This document shows positions 44,017 through 53,798 of a DNA stretch of 64,000 bases, one piece after another. How positions within the stretch are numbered: the stretch's first letter is position 1; each line of letters begins with the position of its first letter. Below the pieces are notes generated by a model. The model was not told the origin of the DNA. It was given only the letters and a program-made list of their open reading frames with translations, and ran no database searches. The position numbers and the translations under genes are program-made. This DNA comes from Candidatus Vecturithrix granuli (lineage in GTDB: Bacteria > Moduliflexota > Moduliflexia > Moduliflexales > Moduliflexaceae): assembly GCA_000739535.1 (NCBI GenBank), contig DF820478.1, positions 86,837 to 150,836 on the forward strand, read 5' to 3'.

Positions 44017-45846
44017 ATGGAGGAGTTCTATAGAAACGATGATAAAAAAGGGTTTGTGCACAATACAATGAAAAAGTTGTCATCACATTTGCCGAAATCC
44101 GACATAGCTATGCAGCATCGTTTACTCCAATTTGAGCAGGAAGTAAAAGAATTATACAGCCAGGTGAAGTTTTTGGAAGGTGAATCGGATGAATTGATCC
44201 AGAAACTTGAACGGAATTTACACGAGTTTGAAATCTTGCGCCGCAAATACTATCGGGTGAAAGAACAGCAAAACGAATCGCGTCGCAAAAATGAGCGACT
44301 GGCGTCGAAACTTCAGGAACTCAAAACGCTGATTCAGGAAAAACAGGAAGAGATTGATAATTTGTGCGCCCCGCCGAATACGTATGCCACGTTCATCGCC
44401 TGTAATCCTGATGGCACTGTTGATGTGGATAGCGACGGACGACGTTTGCGCGTCAATGTGCGCCCGGGCGTGGAGGTCAGTCAGTTTACGGTGGGACAGC
44501 AGCTTTTGTTGAACGATTCCTTCAATGTGATCGCAGCCGCAGAACAGGAAATTAAGGGAGAAGTGGTGCAAATTAAAGAGTTGCTTGAACAGAATCGCGC
44601 CATTGTCACCGGACGGGCAGATGAAGAAAAAGTGGTGGGTTTGGCGGAAGAGTTACACCACGTTCCCTTATCTATTGGCGATAATGTGTTGTTGAATCCG
44701 CGTTCACAGTATGCTGTGGAAAAACTTCCCAAAACCCATGTGGAAGAATTGATGCTCGAAGAAATTCCTGATGTCACTTATCAGGATATCGGCGGGTTAG
44801 ATGCACAGATCGAACAAATCCGAGATGCGATTGAACTGCCCTATCTGTATCCGAATGAGTTTAAAGCCTATAAATTGACCCCTCCGAAGGGCGTTTTGCT
44901 CTATGGACCTCCGGGATGCGGGAAGACGATGATTGCCAAGGCGATAGCGCACAATTTAGCCCAAAAAATGGAAGAGAAAAGTGGAACGCCAACCAAAAGT
45001 TATTTTCTAAATGTCAAAGGACCGGAACTGTTAAACAAATACGTCGGTGAAACAGAACATAAACTGCGTCAGGTCTTTAGACGCGCCAAAGAAAAGGCCT
45101 CGGATGACACCCCGGTTGTGATTTTCTTTGATGAAATGGATGCCCTGTTTCGTCTCAGAGGCTCAGGCATTTCCTCGGATATGGAAGCGACGGTGGTCGC
45201 CCAGTTTCTTTCAGAAATTGACGGCGTTGAGTCGTTGCGCAACGTCATTATCATTGGCGCCAGTAATCGTCAGGATCTCATTGACCCTGCGGTACTGCGT
45301 CCAGGTCGTTTAGATGTAAAAATCAAAATTGACCGCCCTGATAAAGACGCAGCGAAACATATTTTTTCGAAATATTTGATCCCTGAAATTCCGATTGATG
45401 CGGAGGCTTTCAAGGCCCATCAGAATGATATTGGCGCAACAATTCAGGCATTCATTGATGAAACCATAGAATTTATGTTTCAAACCACAGAGGAGCATAA
45501 ATTTTTGGAAGTCACCTACACCCAGGGCAGCAAGGAAATCTATTATTTCAAAGATTTTGCCAGCGGAGCCATGATTGAGCATATTGTGCGCCGGGCCAAG
45601 AAATATGCGTTAAAACGTTTTCTCGCAACCAATCTCTGGGGGCTGCGACTCGAAGATCTGCTGACAGCGGTCAAGGATGAGTTTAAAGAAAATGAAGAAC
45701 TTCCGAATACGACCAACCCTGATGATTGGGCAAAAATCGCCGGAAGAAAAGGCGAGAAAATCATCAATGTGCGCGTGCTCAAAAACTCTGGCGCGGAGGA
45801 TGCTGAAAAACGGATTGAAACCATTGTAGCCGGACAATATTTATAA
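44017..45846 (+). CDS. mpa: Proteasome-associated AAA ATPase (Mpa/ARC)
   Basis: A 609-residue ring ATPase that binds Pup, unfolds pupylated proteins and threads them into the 20S core. It has an N-terminal coiled coil (about residues 30-115), two OB folds (about 118-245) and an AAA domain with Walker A GPPGCGKT (297-304), Walker B VVIFFDEMDALF (Asp372, Glu373) and arginine-finger region LRPGRLDVKIKIDRPD. The C-terminus ends AGQYL; the Gln-Tyr-Leu tail is the proteasome-docking motif of Mpa. GAGGTGA precedes the ATG. It leads the six-gene operon. Confidence 0.97.
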   Translation: MEEFYRNDDKKGFVHNTMKKLSSHLPKSDIAMQHRLLQFEQEVKELYSQVKFLEGESDELIQKLERNLHEFEILRRKYYRVKEQQNESRRKNERLASKLQELKTLIQEKQEEIDNLCAPPNTYATFIACNPDGTVDVDSDGRRLRVNVRPGVEVSQFTVGQQLLLNDSFNVIAAAEQEIKGEVVQIKELLEQNRAIVTGRADEEKVVGLAEELHHVPLSIGDNVLLNPRSQYAVEKLPKTHVEELMLEEIPDVTYQDIGGLDAQIEQIRDAIELPYLYPNEFKAYKLTPPKGVLLYGPPGCGKTMIAKAIAHNLAQKMEEKSGTPTKSYFLNVKGPELLNKYVGETEHKLRQVFRRAKEKASDDTPVVIFFDEMDALFRLRGSGISSDMEATVVAQFLSEIDGVESLRNVIIIGASNRQDLIDPAVLRPGRLDVKIKIDRPDKDAAKHIFSKYLIPEIPIDAEAFKAHQNDIGATIQAFIDETIEFMFQTTEEHKFLEVTYTQGSKEIYYFKDFASGAMIEHIVRRAKKYALKRFLATNLWGLRLEDLLTAVKDEFKENEELPNTTNPDDWAKIAGRKGEKIINVRVLKNSGAEDAEKRIETIVAGQYL

Positions 45847-45857
45847 GGTGTGCGAGC

Positions 45858-45890
45858 AAAAACCGAGTTTTTTTCAAAAACTCGGTTTTT
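45858..45890 (+). terminator. Terminator-like hairpin (family T) between mpa and dop
   Basis: AAAAACCGAG and CTCGGTTTTT (full stem extends through T/A tracts), starting 12 nt after the mpa stop and 15 nt before dop. It likely causes partial termination or RNA processing inside the operon. Confidence 0.7.
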
Positions 45891-45905
45891 AAAAGTATTT
45901 AAGTT

Positions 45906-47390
45906 ATGGCGATTCCTAAAATTCTTGGCACAGAAACAGAGTATGGGATTACGGTTAAAAACAGCGCGACTTTTGATCCGATCGCAAATTCTGTCCTCAT
46001 CGTCAACAGTTATCAGGGCGGACAAAGGGTGCAAACGATCTGGGATTACGAGGAAGAAAACCCTTTTATTGACGCACGCGGATTTAAAGTTGACCGTAAA
46101 GTTGACGCTCCAAGGGGGAGCGAGAATACGGCGATGAATAAAATTCTCGATAATGGCGCGCGATTATATGTTGATCACGCTCATCCCGAATTTTCTACGC
46201 CTGAGTGTTCCAATCCGCGAGACGTTGTGATCTATGAGAGAGCCGGAGAGCAGATTTTGTACCAGAGTTTGTTGAACGCCAACACAGCGCTCCCTGAAAC
46301 CCAGCAGATGATTGTGTATAAAAATAACAGCGACCAGAAAGGCAATAGTTACGGGTATCATGAAAACTATCTGGTTGATCGGGCCTTGCCGTTTGAAGCG
46401 ATTTGCGAACACTTGCCAACGTTTTTGGTGACGCGCCAAATCTTTACCGGATCGGGCAAGGTGGGAGCAGAGAATAATACCAAAACCATTCCCTTTCAAA
46501 TTTCTCAACGTGCTGATTTTTTTGAAACTGACGTGGGATTGGATACCATGCTGAAACGTCCGATTATTAATACCAGAGATGAGCCTCACGCCGATCGCGC
46601 GAAATATCGTCGCTTACACGTGATCACAGGCGATGTGAATATGTCAGAATATGCCACCTACCTGAAATTGGGCGCGACAGCAATCATCTTGAATATGATC
46701 GAGGACAACGCCCTTGATAACACCTTAAAACTTGATAATCCGGTGGCAGCCATGCAGCAGGTTTCGCGCGATCTGACCTGTACCAAACCATTACGCTTAG
46801 CGAATGGCGCACAGGCGACGGCGTTAGAAATTCAACAGGCCTTGTTAGAGAAGGCGCGACAATATGCGGCGGCAAATCCTTGCGGAACAATGACAGATGA
46901 TATTTTAGCCAAATGGGAAACCGTGTTGCGCAAATTGGCGCAAGCCCCTGAATCCCTGAATCGAGAGCTCGACTGGGTGATCAAGTATGATTTGTTGAGG
47001 AACTATCGCAGCAAGCACCGGTGTGATTGGGATGATCCCAGGGTGGCGATGATTGATTTGCAATATCACGACATACGCCCTGAGAAAGGTTTGTATTACA
47101 TTTTACAACGTCAGCAGCGGGTGGAGCGAATTCTTGCTGATGAGGAGATTGCGCATGCCGTTGCTCATCCGCCCGAGGATACCAGAGCCTATTTTCGCGG
47201 AGAATGTTTACAACGCTATCGCGCGGATGTGTATGGCGTCAGTTGGGGAGCTATTTCCTTCAATACACGGCAGGGAACGGTGAAACGAATTCTCATGCCG
47301 GAACCCGGGAAGGGCACCCGTCAGCATGTGCAGGAACTCTTAGAAAATTCACAAACCGCAGAAGAATTATTGACAAATATTTTACATTAA
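45906..47390 (+). CDS. dop: Depupylase/deamidase Dop
   Basis: A 494-residue carboxylate-amine-ligase fold enzyme that removes Pup from substrates. LGTETEYGI holds the metal-binding Glu10; RLYVDHAHPEFSTPEC has the catalytic Asp90. The insertion between strands (about 36-75, with WDYEEENPFIDARGF) is the Dop loop that separates Dop from PafA. YKNNSDQKGNSYGYHENY and INTRDEPHAD are shared nucleotide-site motifs. Because Pup here ends in Glu, its deamidase function is not needed; depupylation and Pup recycling should be its job. Confidence 0.95.
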   Translation: MAIPKILGTETEYGITVKNSATFDPIANSVLIVNSYQGGQRVQTIWDYEEENPFIDARGFKVDRKVDAPRGSENTAMNKILDNGARLYVDHAHPEFSTPECSNPRDVVIYERAGEQILYQSLLNANTALPETQQMIVYKNNSDQKGNSYGYHENYLVDRALPFEAICEHLPTFLVTRQIFTGSGKVGAENNTKTIPFQISQRADFFETDVGLDTMLKRPIINTRDEPHADRAKYRRLHVITGDVNMSEYATYLKLGATAIILNMIEDNALDNTLKLDNPVAAMQQVSRDLTCTKPLRLANGAQATALEIQQALLEKARQYAAANPCGTMTDDILAKWETVLRKLAQAPESLNRELDWVIKYDLLRNYRSKHRCDWDDPRVAMIDLQYHDIRPEKGLYYILQRQQRVERILADEEIAHAVAHPPEDTRAYFRGECLQRYRADVYGVSWGAISFNTRQGTVKRILMPEPGKGTRQHVQELLENSQTAEELLTNILH

Positions 47391-47492
47391 GAAATAAGAA
47401 CCTGGTTAAAGAAGTAAGTGAATGTTCGTAGATTTCCAGACGGAAAAATCAAGGTTCTTCTAATGCTCAATTTCAATTTTTGAAGGAGTTAT

Positions 47493-47747
47493 ATGCAGAA
47501 CACATATCGTCCTTATCACTCTATGGTCCAAACTGCATCAGGACAGGATGTGAACGAAAAACAGGTGGAAAAATCAAAACCTTCTACACCTCAGCAAGCA
47601 ACCAGTCCGCACCGCAAGAGTAAAGTCAGCGAACAAGGGGAAAAAATTAAGAAGGATTTAGATAAAATTATGGATGAAATTGATGATGTGCTTGAGGAAA
47701 ATGCTGAAGAATTCATCAAGAGTTATGTCCAAAGAGGAGGGGAATAA
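47493..47747 (+). CDS. pup: Prokaryotic ubiquitin-like protein Pup (GGE form)
   Basis: An 84-residue, largely disordered tag protein. The second half (about 45-80) is helical and contains KIKKDLDKIMDEIDDVLEEN, the Mpa-binding segment. The end, AEEFIKSYVQRGGE, matches Pup C-termini. The last residue is Glu, so it is ready for ligation by PafA, unlike actinobacterial GGQ forms. The N-terminal 40 residues are longer than usual and rich in Ser, Gln, Lys and Pro. GAAGGAG precedes the ATG. Its last codons hold the ribosome site for prcB. Confidence 0.96.
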   Translation: MQNTYRPYHSMVQTASGQDVNEKQVEKSKPSTPQQATSPHRKSKVSEQGEKIKKDLDKIMDEIDDVLEENAEEFIKSYVQRGGE

Positions 47748-47748
47748 G

Positions 47749-48570
47749 TTGATTTTCAACAGCAGGTATCAGGGCTCGAGTTTTATTGAACTATTGCACA
47801 CAGAGTATCAGGAAAAGCTGATGCCGTTTGATCGCGCTGATATGTGTAAGGAGTCTGTCGAGGCATCTCTTCCCATGGCTACCACCATTCTTGCGATTTG
47901 CTATGCTGATGGCGTCTTGATTGGCGGAGACCGGCGCGCGGTCGAAGGACATCGCATCGCGTCACAGCGCATTGAAAAAGTGTATAAAACCGACCAGTAT
48001 TCCGCCATGGCCGTTGCAGGAGTAGCAGGGTTGTGCATTGACATGGCAAAACTTTTTCGCACGGAATTAGAGCATTACGAGAAAATTGAAGGGGAACAGT
48101 TGATGTTTGAAGGAAAAGCCAATAAACTTGCCCACATGATCCGTCACAATTTTCCTGCAGCGATGCGAGGGCTGGTCGTGGTACCGATTTTTGTCGGGTA
48201 TGACATCCACCAGCAGCGTGGCCGCATTTTTAAATACGATGTGATCGGGGGCATGTATGAAGAAGAGGCGTATTCTGCGACCGGGTCGGGCGGCAAGGAT
48301 GCCCGCAATACGATCAAAAAACTCTATCGCAGAGCTGGTGACGAAGAGTTTGCTCTGAACCTGGCGATTGAAGCGTTATCTGATGCAGCCGAAGAAGATG
48401 CGGCGACTGGCGGCCCTGATTTACTACACGGCGTCTTTCCGACCTTAAAAACTGTGACCCGTCAGGGCGTTCAGGATCTTCCCGATGAGGCGATTGAGTC
48501 CGCTTACAAGTCATTTCTCGAACGAAAACGCCAATCAGAACTCTACGTCCCCCCGCAAGAAAAGGAGTAA
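47749..48570 (+). CDS. prcB: 20S proteasome beta subunit PrcB
   Basis: A 273-residue precursor of the catalytic subunit. Auto-cleavage should expose Thr45 in ASLPMA-TTILAICYADG, leaving a 44-residue propeptide. IGGDRRAVEGHRIASQRIEKV and AGVAGLCIDMAKLFRTELEHY are close to Mycobacterium PrcB, as is EEDAATGGPDLLHGVFPT. The residue before Thr1 is Ala rather than the usual Gly. Start chosen as TTG at 47749, 8 nt after AGAGGAGGGG and one base after the pup stop; ATG at 47725 inside pup is an alternative but has no ribosome site. Confidence 0.94.
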   Translation: MIFNSRYQGSSFIELLHTEYQEKLMPFDRADMCKESVEASLPMATTILAICYADGVLIGGDRRAVEGHRIASQRIEKVYKTDQYSAMAVAGVAGLCIDMAKLFRTELEHYEKIEGEQLMFEGKANKLAHMIRHNFPAAMRGLVVVPIFVGYDIHQQRGRIFKYDVIGGMYEEEAYSATGSGGKDARNTIKKLYRRAGDEEFALNLAIEALSDAAEEDAATGGPDLLHGVFPTLKTVTRQGVQDLPDEAIESAYKSFLERKRQSELYVPPQEKE

Positions 48571-48576
48571 ATCATC

Positions 48577-49278
48577 ATGCCAATGCCATATTATGTCTCG
48601 CCAGAACAAATGATGCAGGATAAAGCGGAATATGCCCGCAAGGGCATTGCGAAGGGCAAATCCCTGGTCGCCTTAGAATATGCCGATGGCATTATTTTGG
48701 CGGCTGAAAATCCGAGTTCCTCACTCAGCAAAATTTCGGAAATCTATGATTGCCTTTCCTTTGCCGGTGTCGGTAAGTATAGTGAATTTGAAAATTTACG
48801 CAAATCCGGCATTCGCTACGCCGATATTAAAGGCTATACCTACAGTCGAGCGGATGTCACCGGGAAATCCCTTGCCAATGCGTATTCACAGGTGATCGGC
48901 AATATTTTCACCAAAGAAATTAAACCCTTAGAGGTGGAAATTCTGGTGGTTGAAGTGGGCGTCACCAGCGACAAAAATTCGATGTATCACATTCTGTTTG
49001 ACGGCAGTATCAGCGATTACCATAACTATGCCGTGATTGGAGGTCATGCCGACATCGTGAATGGATTTTTGCGGGAATCTTACCAGGAAAATCTTGCTTT
49101 AAATCAAGCCCTTGCGCTCTGTCGAAAAGCCCTGGAAAAAACGACGGAGAATAAAACGATCCGGGAAGAACATCTGGAAGTCGCTATTTTAGACCGGAAT
49201 CTTGACGGGCGAAAATTTCGGCGGATATTCTGCCCTGAAATCAAGGACCGTCTGATTGAGGTCGCATCGTTGCTATGA
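48577..49278 (+). CDS. prcA: 20S proteasome alpha subunit PrcA
   Basis: A 233-residue alpha subunit forming the outer rings and gate of the core particle. PYYVSPEQMMQDKAEYARKGIAKGKSLVALEY is close to Mycobacterium PrcA (split here for length: PYYVSPEQMMQDKAEYARKG). AENPSSSLSKISEIYD, FDGSISDYHNYAVIGG and HLEVAILDRNLDGRKFRRI also match. There is no N-terminal Thr, as expected. It begins 6 nt after prcB. The C-terminal tail is shorter than in Mycobacterium. The N-terminal MPMPYYVSPEQ is the likely gate segment. Confidence 0.95.
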   Translation: MPMPYYVSPEQMMQDKAEYARKGIAKGKSLVALEYADGIILAAENPSSSLSKISEIYDCLSFAGVGKYSEFENLRKSGIRYADIKGYTYSRADVTGKSLANAYSQVIGNIFTKEIKPLEVEILVVEVGVTSDKNSMYHILFDGSISDYHNYAVIGGHADIVNGFLRESYQENLALNQALALCRKALEKTTENKTIREEHLEVAILDRNLDGRKFRRIFCPEIKDRLIEVASLL

Positions 49279-49289
49279 CGTGAACGTCT

Positions 49290-49321
49290 AAAAACCGGGT
49301 TTTTTGGAAAAACCCGGTTTT
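49290..49321 (+). terminator. Terminator-like hairpin (family T) between prcA and pafA
   Basis: AAAAACCGGGTTTTTT and AAAAACCCGGTTTT pair almost perfectly, starting 12 nt after the prcA stop, with a short T-tract. Confidence 0.75.
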
Positions 49322-49348
49322 CCATAGCATTTTATGTAGCAAAATTTT

Positions 49349-50755
49349 ATGGAAAAACGTATCTTCGGGGTTGAAATCGAATATGGTATTATTTTTACCT
49401 CTCAGGGACGTAAAACCTTGCCGGTTGAAAAGATCGTGCGCTATCTGTTTGAGCAGCTTGTTACGACCGAAGGGTTTTTAAATGTCTTCCTTGAGAATGG
49501 TGCCCGGTTTTATCAGGATACCGGTTATCACCCCGAATACGCTACCCCCGAGTGTACTAATCCCATTGACCTCCTGCGCTACGAAAAGGCCGGAGATCGG
49601 ATTTTGGAGCAGCTTCGGCAACACGCCGAAGAACGTTTACAGCGCGAAGGCATTGCCGGTTCCTTAAATATTTATAAAAATAATACGGATTTCATCGGCA
49701 ATTCCTATGGCTGCCACGAAAACTATTTAGTTGATCGCAACGCCAATTTTTATTATCTGGCCGAACAACTTATCCCATTTCTGGTGACGCGCCAGATTTT
49801 TTCCGGCGCAGGCAAGATTGTGCAGGATAAACGCTATGGCGGGGCGCATTATACGATCTCGCAACGCGCCAATTATGTGTGCCAGAAAATTTCCGGCACC
49901 ACCACCAACGATCGCAGCATTATCAATACTCGCGACGAACCGCACGCCGATGAGGAAAATTACCGCCGTTTGCACGTGATTGTCGGCGATTCCAATATGT
50001 CGGAATTTTCAAACTACCTCAAGACCGGCACGGCCGCTCTGGTGCTGCGGATGATTGAAGACGATTTTGTCAACAAAGATTTTGCCTTACGCAATCCAGT
50101 CAAAGCTGTCAAAGATATTTCCGATGATCTGACCTGCACCCGCAAAATCAAATTAGATAACGGTAGAAAAATGAGCGCGTTGGATATTCAGAAAGAATAC
50201 TTTGATCTCGCGCTGAAATACATGCACACCCGCCAACTCAGTCCAATGGAGATTGATATTCTCCAAAAATGGGGCTACGTCTTGAATACCCTGGAAAAAG
50301 ATCCATTCAAATTGGATCGAGAAGTGGACTGGGTGATTAAGCACAAATTGATTGAAGATTATATGAAAAAGCACGATCTGTCGTGGAATACTATCAACGA
50401 CAACGTGTTGATGCTCGATCTACAATACCATGACCTTCGTTATGACAAAGGCTTTTATTACATGTTAGAGCGAAATGATCTGGTTGACCGAATTCTGACA
50501 GAACAACAAATTCAAGAAGCCATGGTTGACCCGCCATCAGATACGCGCGCGAAAATTCGAGGAGAATTTATCAAACTCGCCAAAGAGAAAAAAATCCATT
50601 ATAATTTGGATTGGAGCTACATCCGGGTTGGGAATTTGTTAGACGTGCGCATTATGTGCGATAACCCCTTTCAGACTGAAAATCGGCGTGTGACGGACCT
50701 GATGCGCATTATCGAAAAATCTCGCCCTTCTCGCCGCAGATTTCGACTTTATTAA
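49349..50755 (+). CDS. pafA: Pup-protein ligase PafA
   Basis: A 468-residue ligase that joins the C-terminal Glu of Pup to substrate lysines using ATP. FGVEIEYGI has the metal ligand Glu9; RFYQDTGYHPEYATPEC has catalytic Asp57. It lacks the Dop loop, which identifies it as PafA rather than a second Dop. YKNNTDFIGNSYGCHENY, INTRDEPHAD and DLQYHDLRYDKGFYYMLE are family motifs. It ends the operon and is followed 25 bp later by the decayed sensor-kinase gene. Confidence 0.96.
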   Translation: MEKRIFGVEIEYGIIFTSQGRKTLPVEKIVRYLFEQLVTTEGFLNVFLENGARFYQDTGYHPEYATPECTNPIDLLRYEKAGDRILEQLRQHAEERLQREGIAGSLNIYKNNTDFIGNSYGCHENYLVDRNANFYYLAEQLIPFLVTRQIFSGAGKIVQDKRYGGAHYTISQRANYVCQKISGTTTNDRSIINTRDEPHADEENYRRLHVIVGDSNMSEFSNYLKTGTAALVLRMIEDDFVNKDFALRNPVKAVKDISDDLTCTRKIKLDNGRKMSALDIQKEYFDLALKYMHTRQLSPMEIDILQKWGYVLNTLEKDPFKLDREVDWVIKHKLIEDYMKKHDLSWNTINDNVLMLDLQYHDLRYDKGFYYMLERNDLVDRILTEQQIQEAMVDPPSDTRAKIRGEFIKLAKEKKIHYNLDWSYIRVGNLLDVRIMCDNPFQTENRRVTDLMRIIEKSRPSRRRFRLY

Positions 50756-50780
50756 AAGCCACCTATCAACGAAGCACTCG

Positions 50781-53553
50781 ATGAATACGACAGCCTTGAG
50801 ACGTGTGATTCTCTCTGTTGCATGTCTGCTATTGCTCATTGGACAGGGAATGGTTTACGCTGAAAACCCCATCAGGTTTGATCATGTGTTTGATCTTGGC
50901 GTGCCTGGCGGACAAACCTTTGTGCAAGATAATGACGGCTTTCTCTGGATTGGTTCGGATGGCGGTGGGATGTTCAGGTATGACGGCTATGAACTCAAAA
51001 ATTACGGCGTTGGCCCCAGACTGTTGTCCAATGGCAATGTCTGGAGAATTTTGGAAGATCGGGAAAATCGTGATATATTTTGGATCGGCACATCCGGCGG
51101 ACTGAACCGGTTTGACAAAGCGACCAATACATTTACGGTATATCAGCATGATCCGGGTAACCCCCAAAGCATAGGAAATAATACGATTCAAAATCTTGTC
51201 CAGGATAGCGCGGATGCAAACGTTCTCTGATTAGGCACGGCCGGCGGAGGGCTAAATAAATTCCATGAAGCCATCGAAATGGTCACGCGCTATGAACCTG
51301 AACCGGATAATCCTGACAGTATTACTTTCCCTGATGTGTGGCGGCTGATTGAAGGCAGGCAAGATCCCAACATCCTCTGGATCGGAACCTATGGCGGCGG
51401 TTTGGATAAGTTTGACAAAATAACCGCAACCTTTATTCATTATTCTCATGACCCCAATGTCCCGACAAGCTTTAGCGCCCGGGGAAACAATGTGGATGCC
51501 TTGATTCAAGATAAAGACGACCCGAACATTCTCTGGATCGGAACTCCAGAAGATGGCCTCGATAAGTTCGATAAACGGACTGAAATCTTCTCGAACTATC
51601 CGGAAACGTTGACCAATGGCGAAGTCGCTCTGATTTATGATGATGGCAAAGGGACATTGTGGCTTGGCGGCTATGTGATGAATACTGGCCTGACGCTATT
51701 TCATAAGCAGACAGAAACCTTTACGAACTACAAACATCACCCCGCGGATCCGAAGAGTCTAGGCAATGATCTGGTGGTCAATGTGTATGAAGATCGGGCT
51801 GGTATTTTCTGGATTACAGCCTATTCCGACAAAGTTGACAAAATTGATCCGGCCGCGCAAAATTTTACGACGTATCAAAGCGTGGCTGATATTCCGGCCA
51901 GTCTGAGCGACAGCGCAGTCACATCTATTTACGAAGATCGCAGCGGCGTGATGTGGATTGGCACCCAGCGCGGTTTGAATGTATTCTATCGAGAGATCAA
52001 CACATTCACCCGCTATCTCCATGATCCTGACAATTCGAATAGCCTGGATGTAGATTATGTGCTCGGAACATACGAAGATTCTGCCGAGGACTTCCGGGTC
52101 TCCTTGTATGTCGGCCCACTGACAAAATTTGATCGCGCTGCCGGGAAAGTCATTGCGCGTTATCCAACTGAGACTGAAAGTTTTACCAAAATCCTTGAAG
52201 ATCCCCACAATCCCGATATTCTCTGGTTAGGGACTCACATGGCCGGATTAGCGAAATTTGATAAACGCAGCGAGATCTTTACTTTTTATCCACCTGACCC
52301 CAATGCGCCGCAGAAAGGACCGAGCAACACCTATATCCAGACGCTCTTCCACAGCAGAAAGGCCGACGTCATCTGGTGCGGCGGAAATTTTGGGGGCGGA
52401 TTAAACAAATTTGACAAACGCACCGAAAGGTTTACCCATTACCTGACTAATCCGACAGCAGTGGAGAGTATCTTCTCAGACGCCATTGCGGCAATCTATC
52501 AAACAGCTTCAGGAATGCTCTGGATTGGCACAAAAGGCGGGGGAGTGAATGCCTTAGCAACTTGTCCGCAACCTGTATAAACCGCCTGTTGTCCTGACTT
52601 CACTGACTCAGGGTGGTGAGCCGTTCGACGGGAATAATTCGATAATTCCGACAAGACGCCGGGAAATTATCTTAGATTGGCGCAGGAATTTTTTTGAATT
52701 TGAATTTGCTGCGCTCAACTATACCAATCCTGCTAAAAACTCGTTGGATACGCTGTTAGAACACCTGTTTACTCAGGTTTCCCTCAAAGCCAGCAAAAAA
52801 GGCTTAACGTTCCGGATCGAGATTGGAGAAGCGACTCCCCTGGTGCTCATTGGCTTACCAACTCATATCCTCGAAGTGTTGACACATCTGACAGATAATG
52901 CCATCAAATTTACCGAAACCGGGGAGATTGTCGTGCAAGTGGGTGTTTGGAATGAAAGCGAGACGCCAGAGGATGCAAGGATTTCCGAAGGCGAACCAAT
53001 GCCAGTGGTACTCCAGTTTTGTGTGCGGGATACAGGGATTGGCATTTCTTCCGCCAAAATTTCAGAATTGTTTGAGGTCTTTACCCAGGAAGACGGTCGA
53101 GCACGCGCAGGCACCCGGGAACCGGACTGAGATTAGCAATCTGTAAACGTCTGGTCGAAATATATCTGGGTTGAAAGCGAGCCAGGACAGGGGAGTCGCT
53201 TCTATTTTACGCTTACATGCGGCTGGCAGCCCCAGGAAAAGCGCCCTGGAGTTTCTCTCTGGGAGAGCCTTGGCAAAAAGGATACCCCCTTAACGTTCTT
53301 TGAACATGATATTCCCCAAACCCTTCAGCTAAACGTCACAAAAGTTACCCCCTTGTTCAGAAAATTAGCCGAACTTCTTGATGGCGGCTACGCTGAAGCA
53401 GTGGAACAATTGATCGTTTTCAAGGAATCTGTAAAGGATTCTGATTTAGAAAGATGGTTGATGCCGCTTGAGGAGCAGATCAATAATTATGACTTCGAAA
53501 GCGCCCAGAGAATTTTACGACATATCGGACAAATTCTGAATATCCACGATTGA
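50781..53553 (+). pseudogene. Decayed hybrid two-component sensor (propeller-histidine kinase)
   Basis: Remnant of a reg_prop/Y_Y_Y hybrid kinase. A signal peptide and about ten propeller blades (unit NILWIGTYGGGLDKFDK) span 50781-52570. The frame is interrupted by TGA at 51228-51230, exactly where blades carry the Trp of LWIGT (one-base change from TGG). A frame change near 52570 leads into the Y_Y_Y start (YKPPVVLTSLTQGGEPF, FAALNYTNPAKN), which then jumps directly to the kinase ATPase domain (HLTDNAIKFTETGEIVVQV, RDTGIGI). PAS and HisKA parts are missing. Frame breaks follow near 53110 and at TGA 53172. The C-terminal KLAELLDGGYAEAVEQL tail survives, but no receiver domain remains. Confidence 0.85.
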
Positions 53554-53798
53554 TCTATTTTCAAAAACCTGTATGACTGAATAAATTCTGAATGAATTTT
53601 CTTGCATTTTTAAAACCCTTCTCCAATCCTTCCTCAAGCAATAAAAACAACTATCAGAAAAGGGGGTGATGCTTTTTTATACGCATAAACCCTGAATGCT
53701 CTTTCTGAGGCTGGCAGGAAGAAATTGTTCGGGAAGCTTAGTAAATACTACCCAGCGACAACAATCATATAAGCATGTATTCGAGGAGGATCATTATT

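Noticed and set aside
51228-51230. TGA read as tryptophan (recoded genetic code)
   Set aside because: Other genes use TGG for Trp and end normally at TGA (for example the Gfo/Idh and ABC permease genes), and the same gene has further frame breaks, so decay is the simpler reading.
53353-53553. Separate small gene of 66 codons
   Set aside because: It matches the C-terminal tail of hybrid kinases and belongs to the pseudogene upstream.
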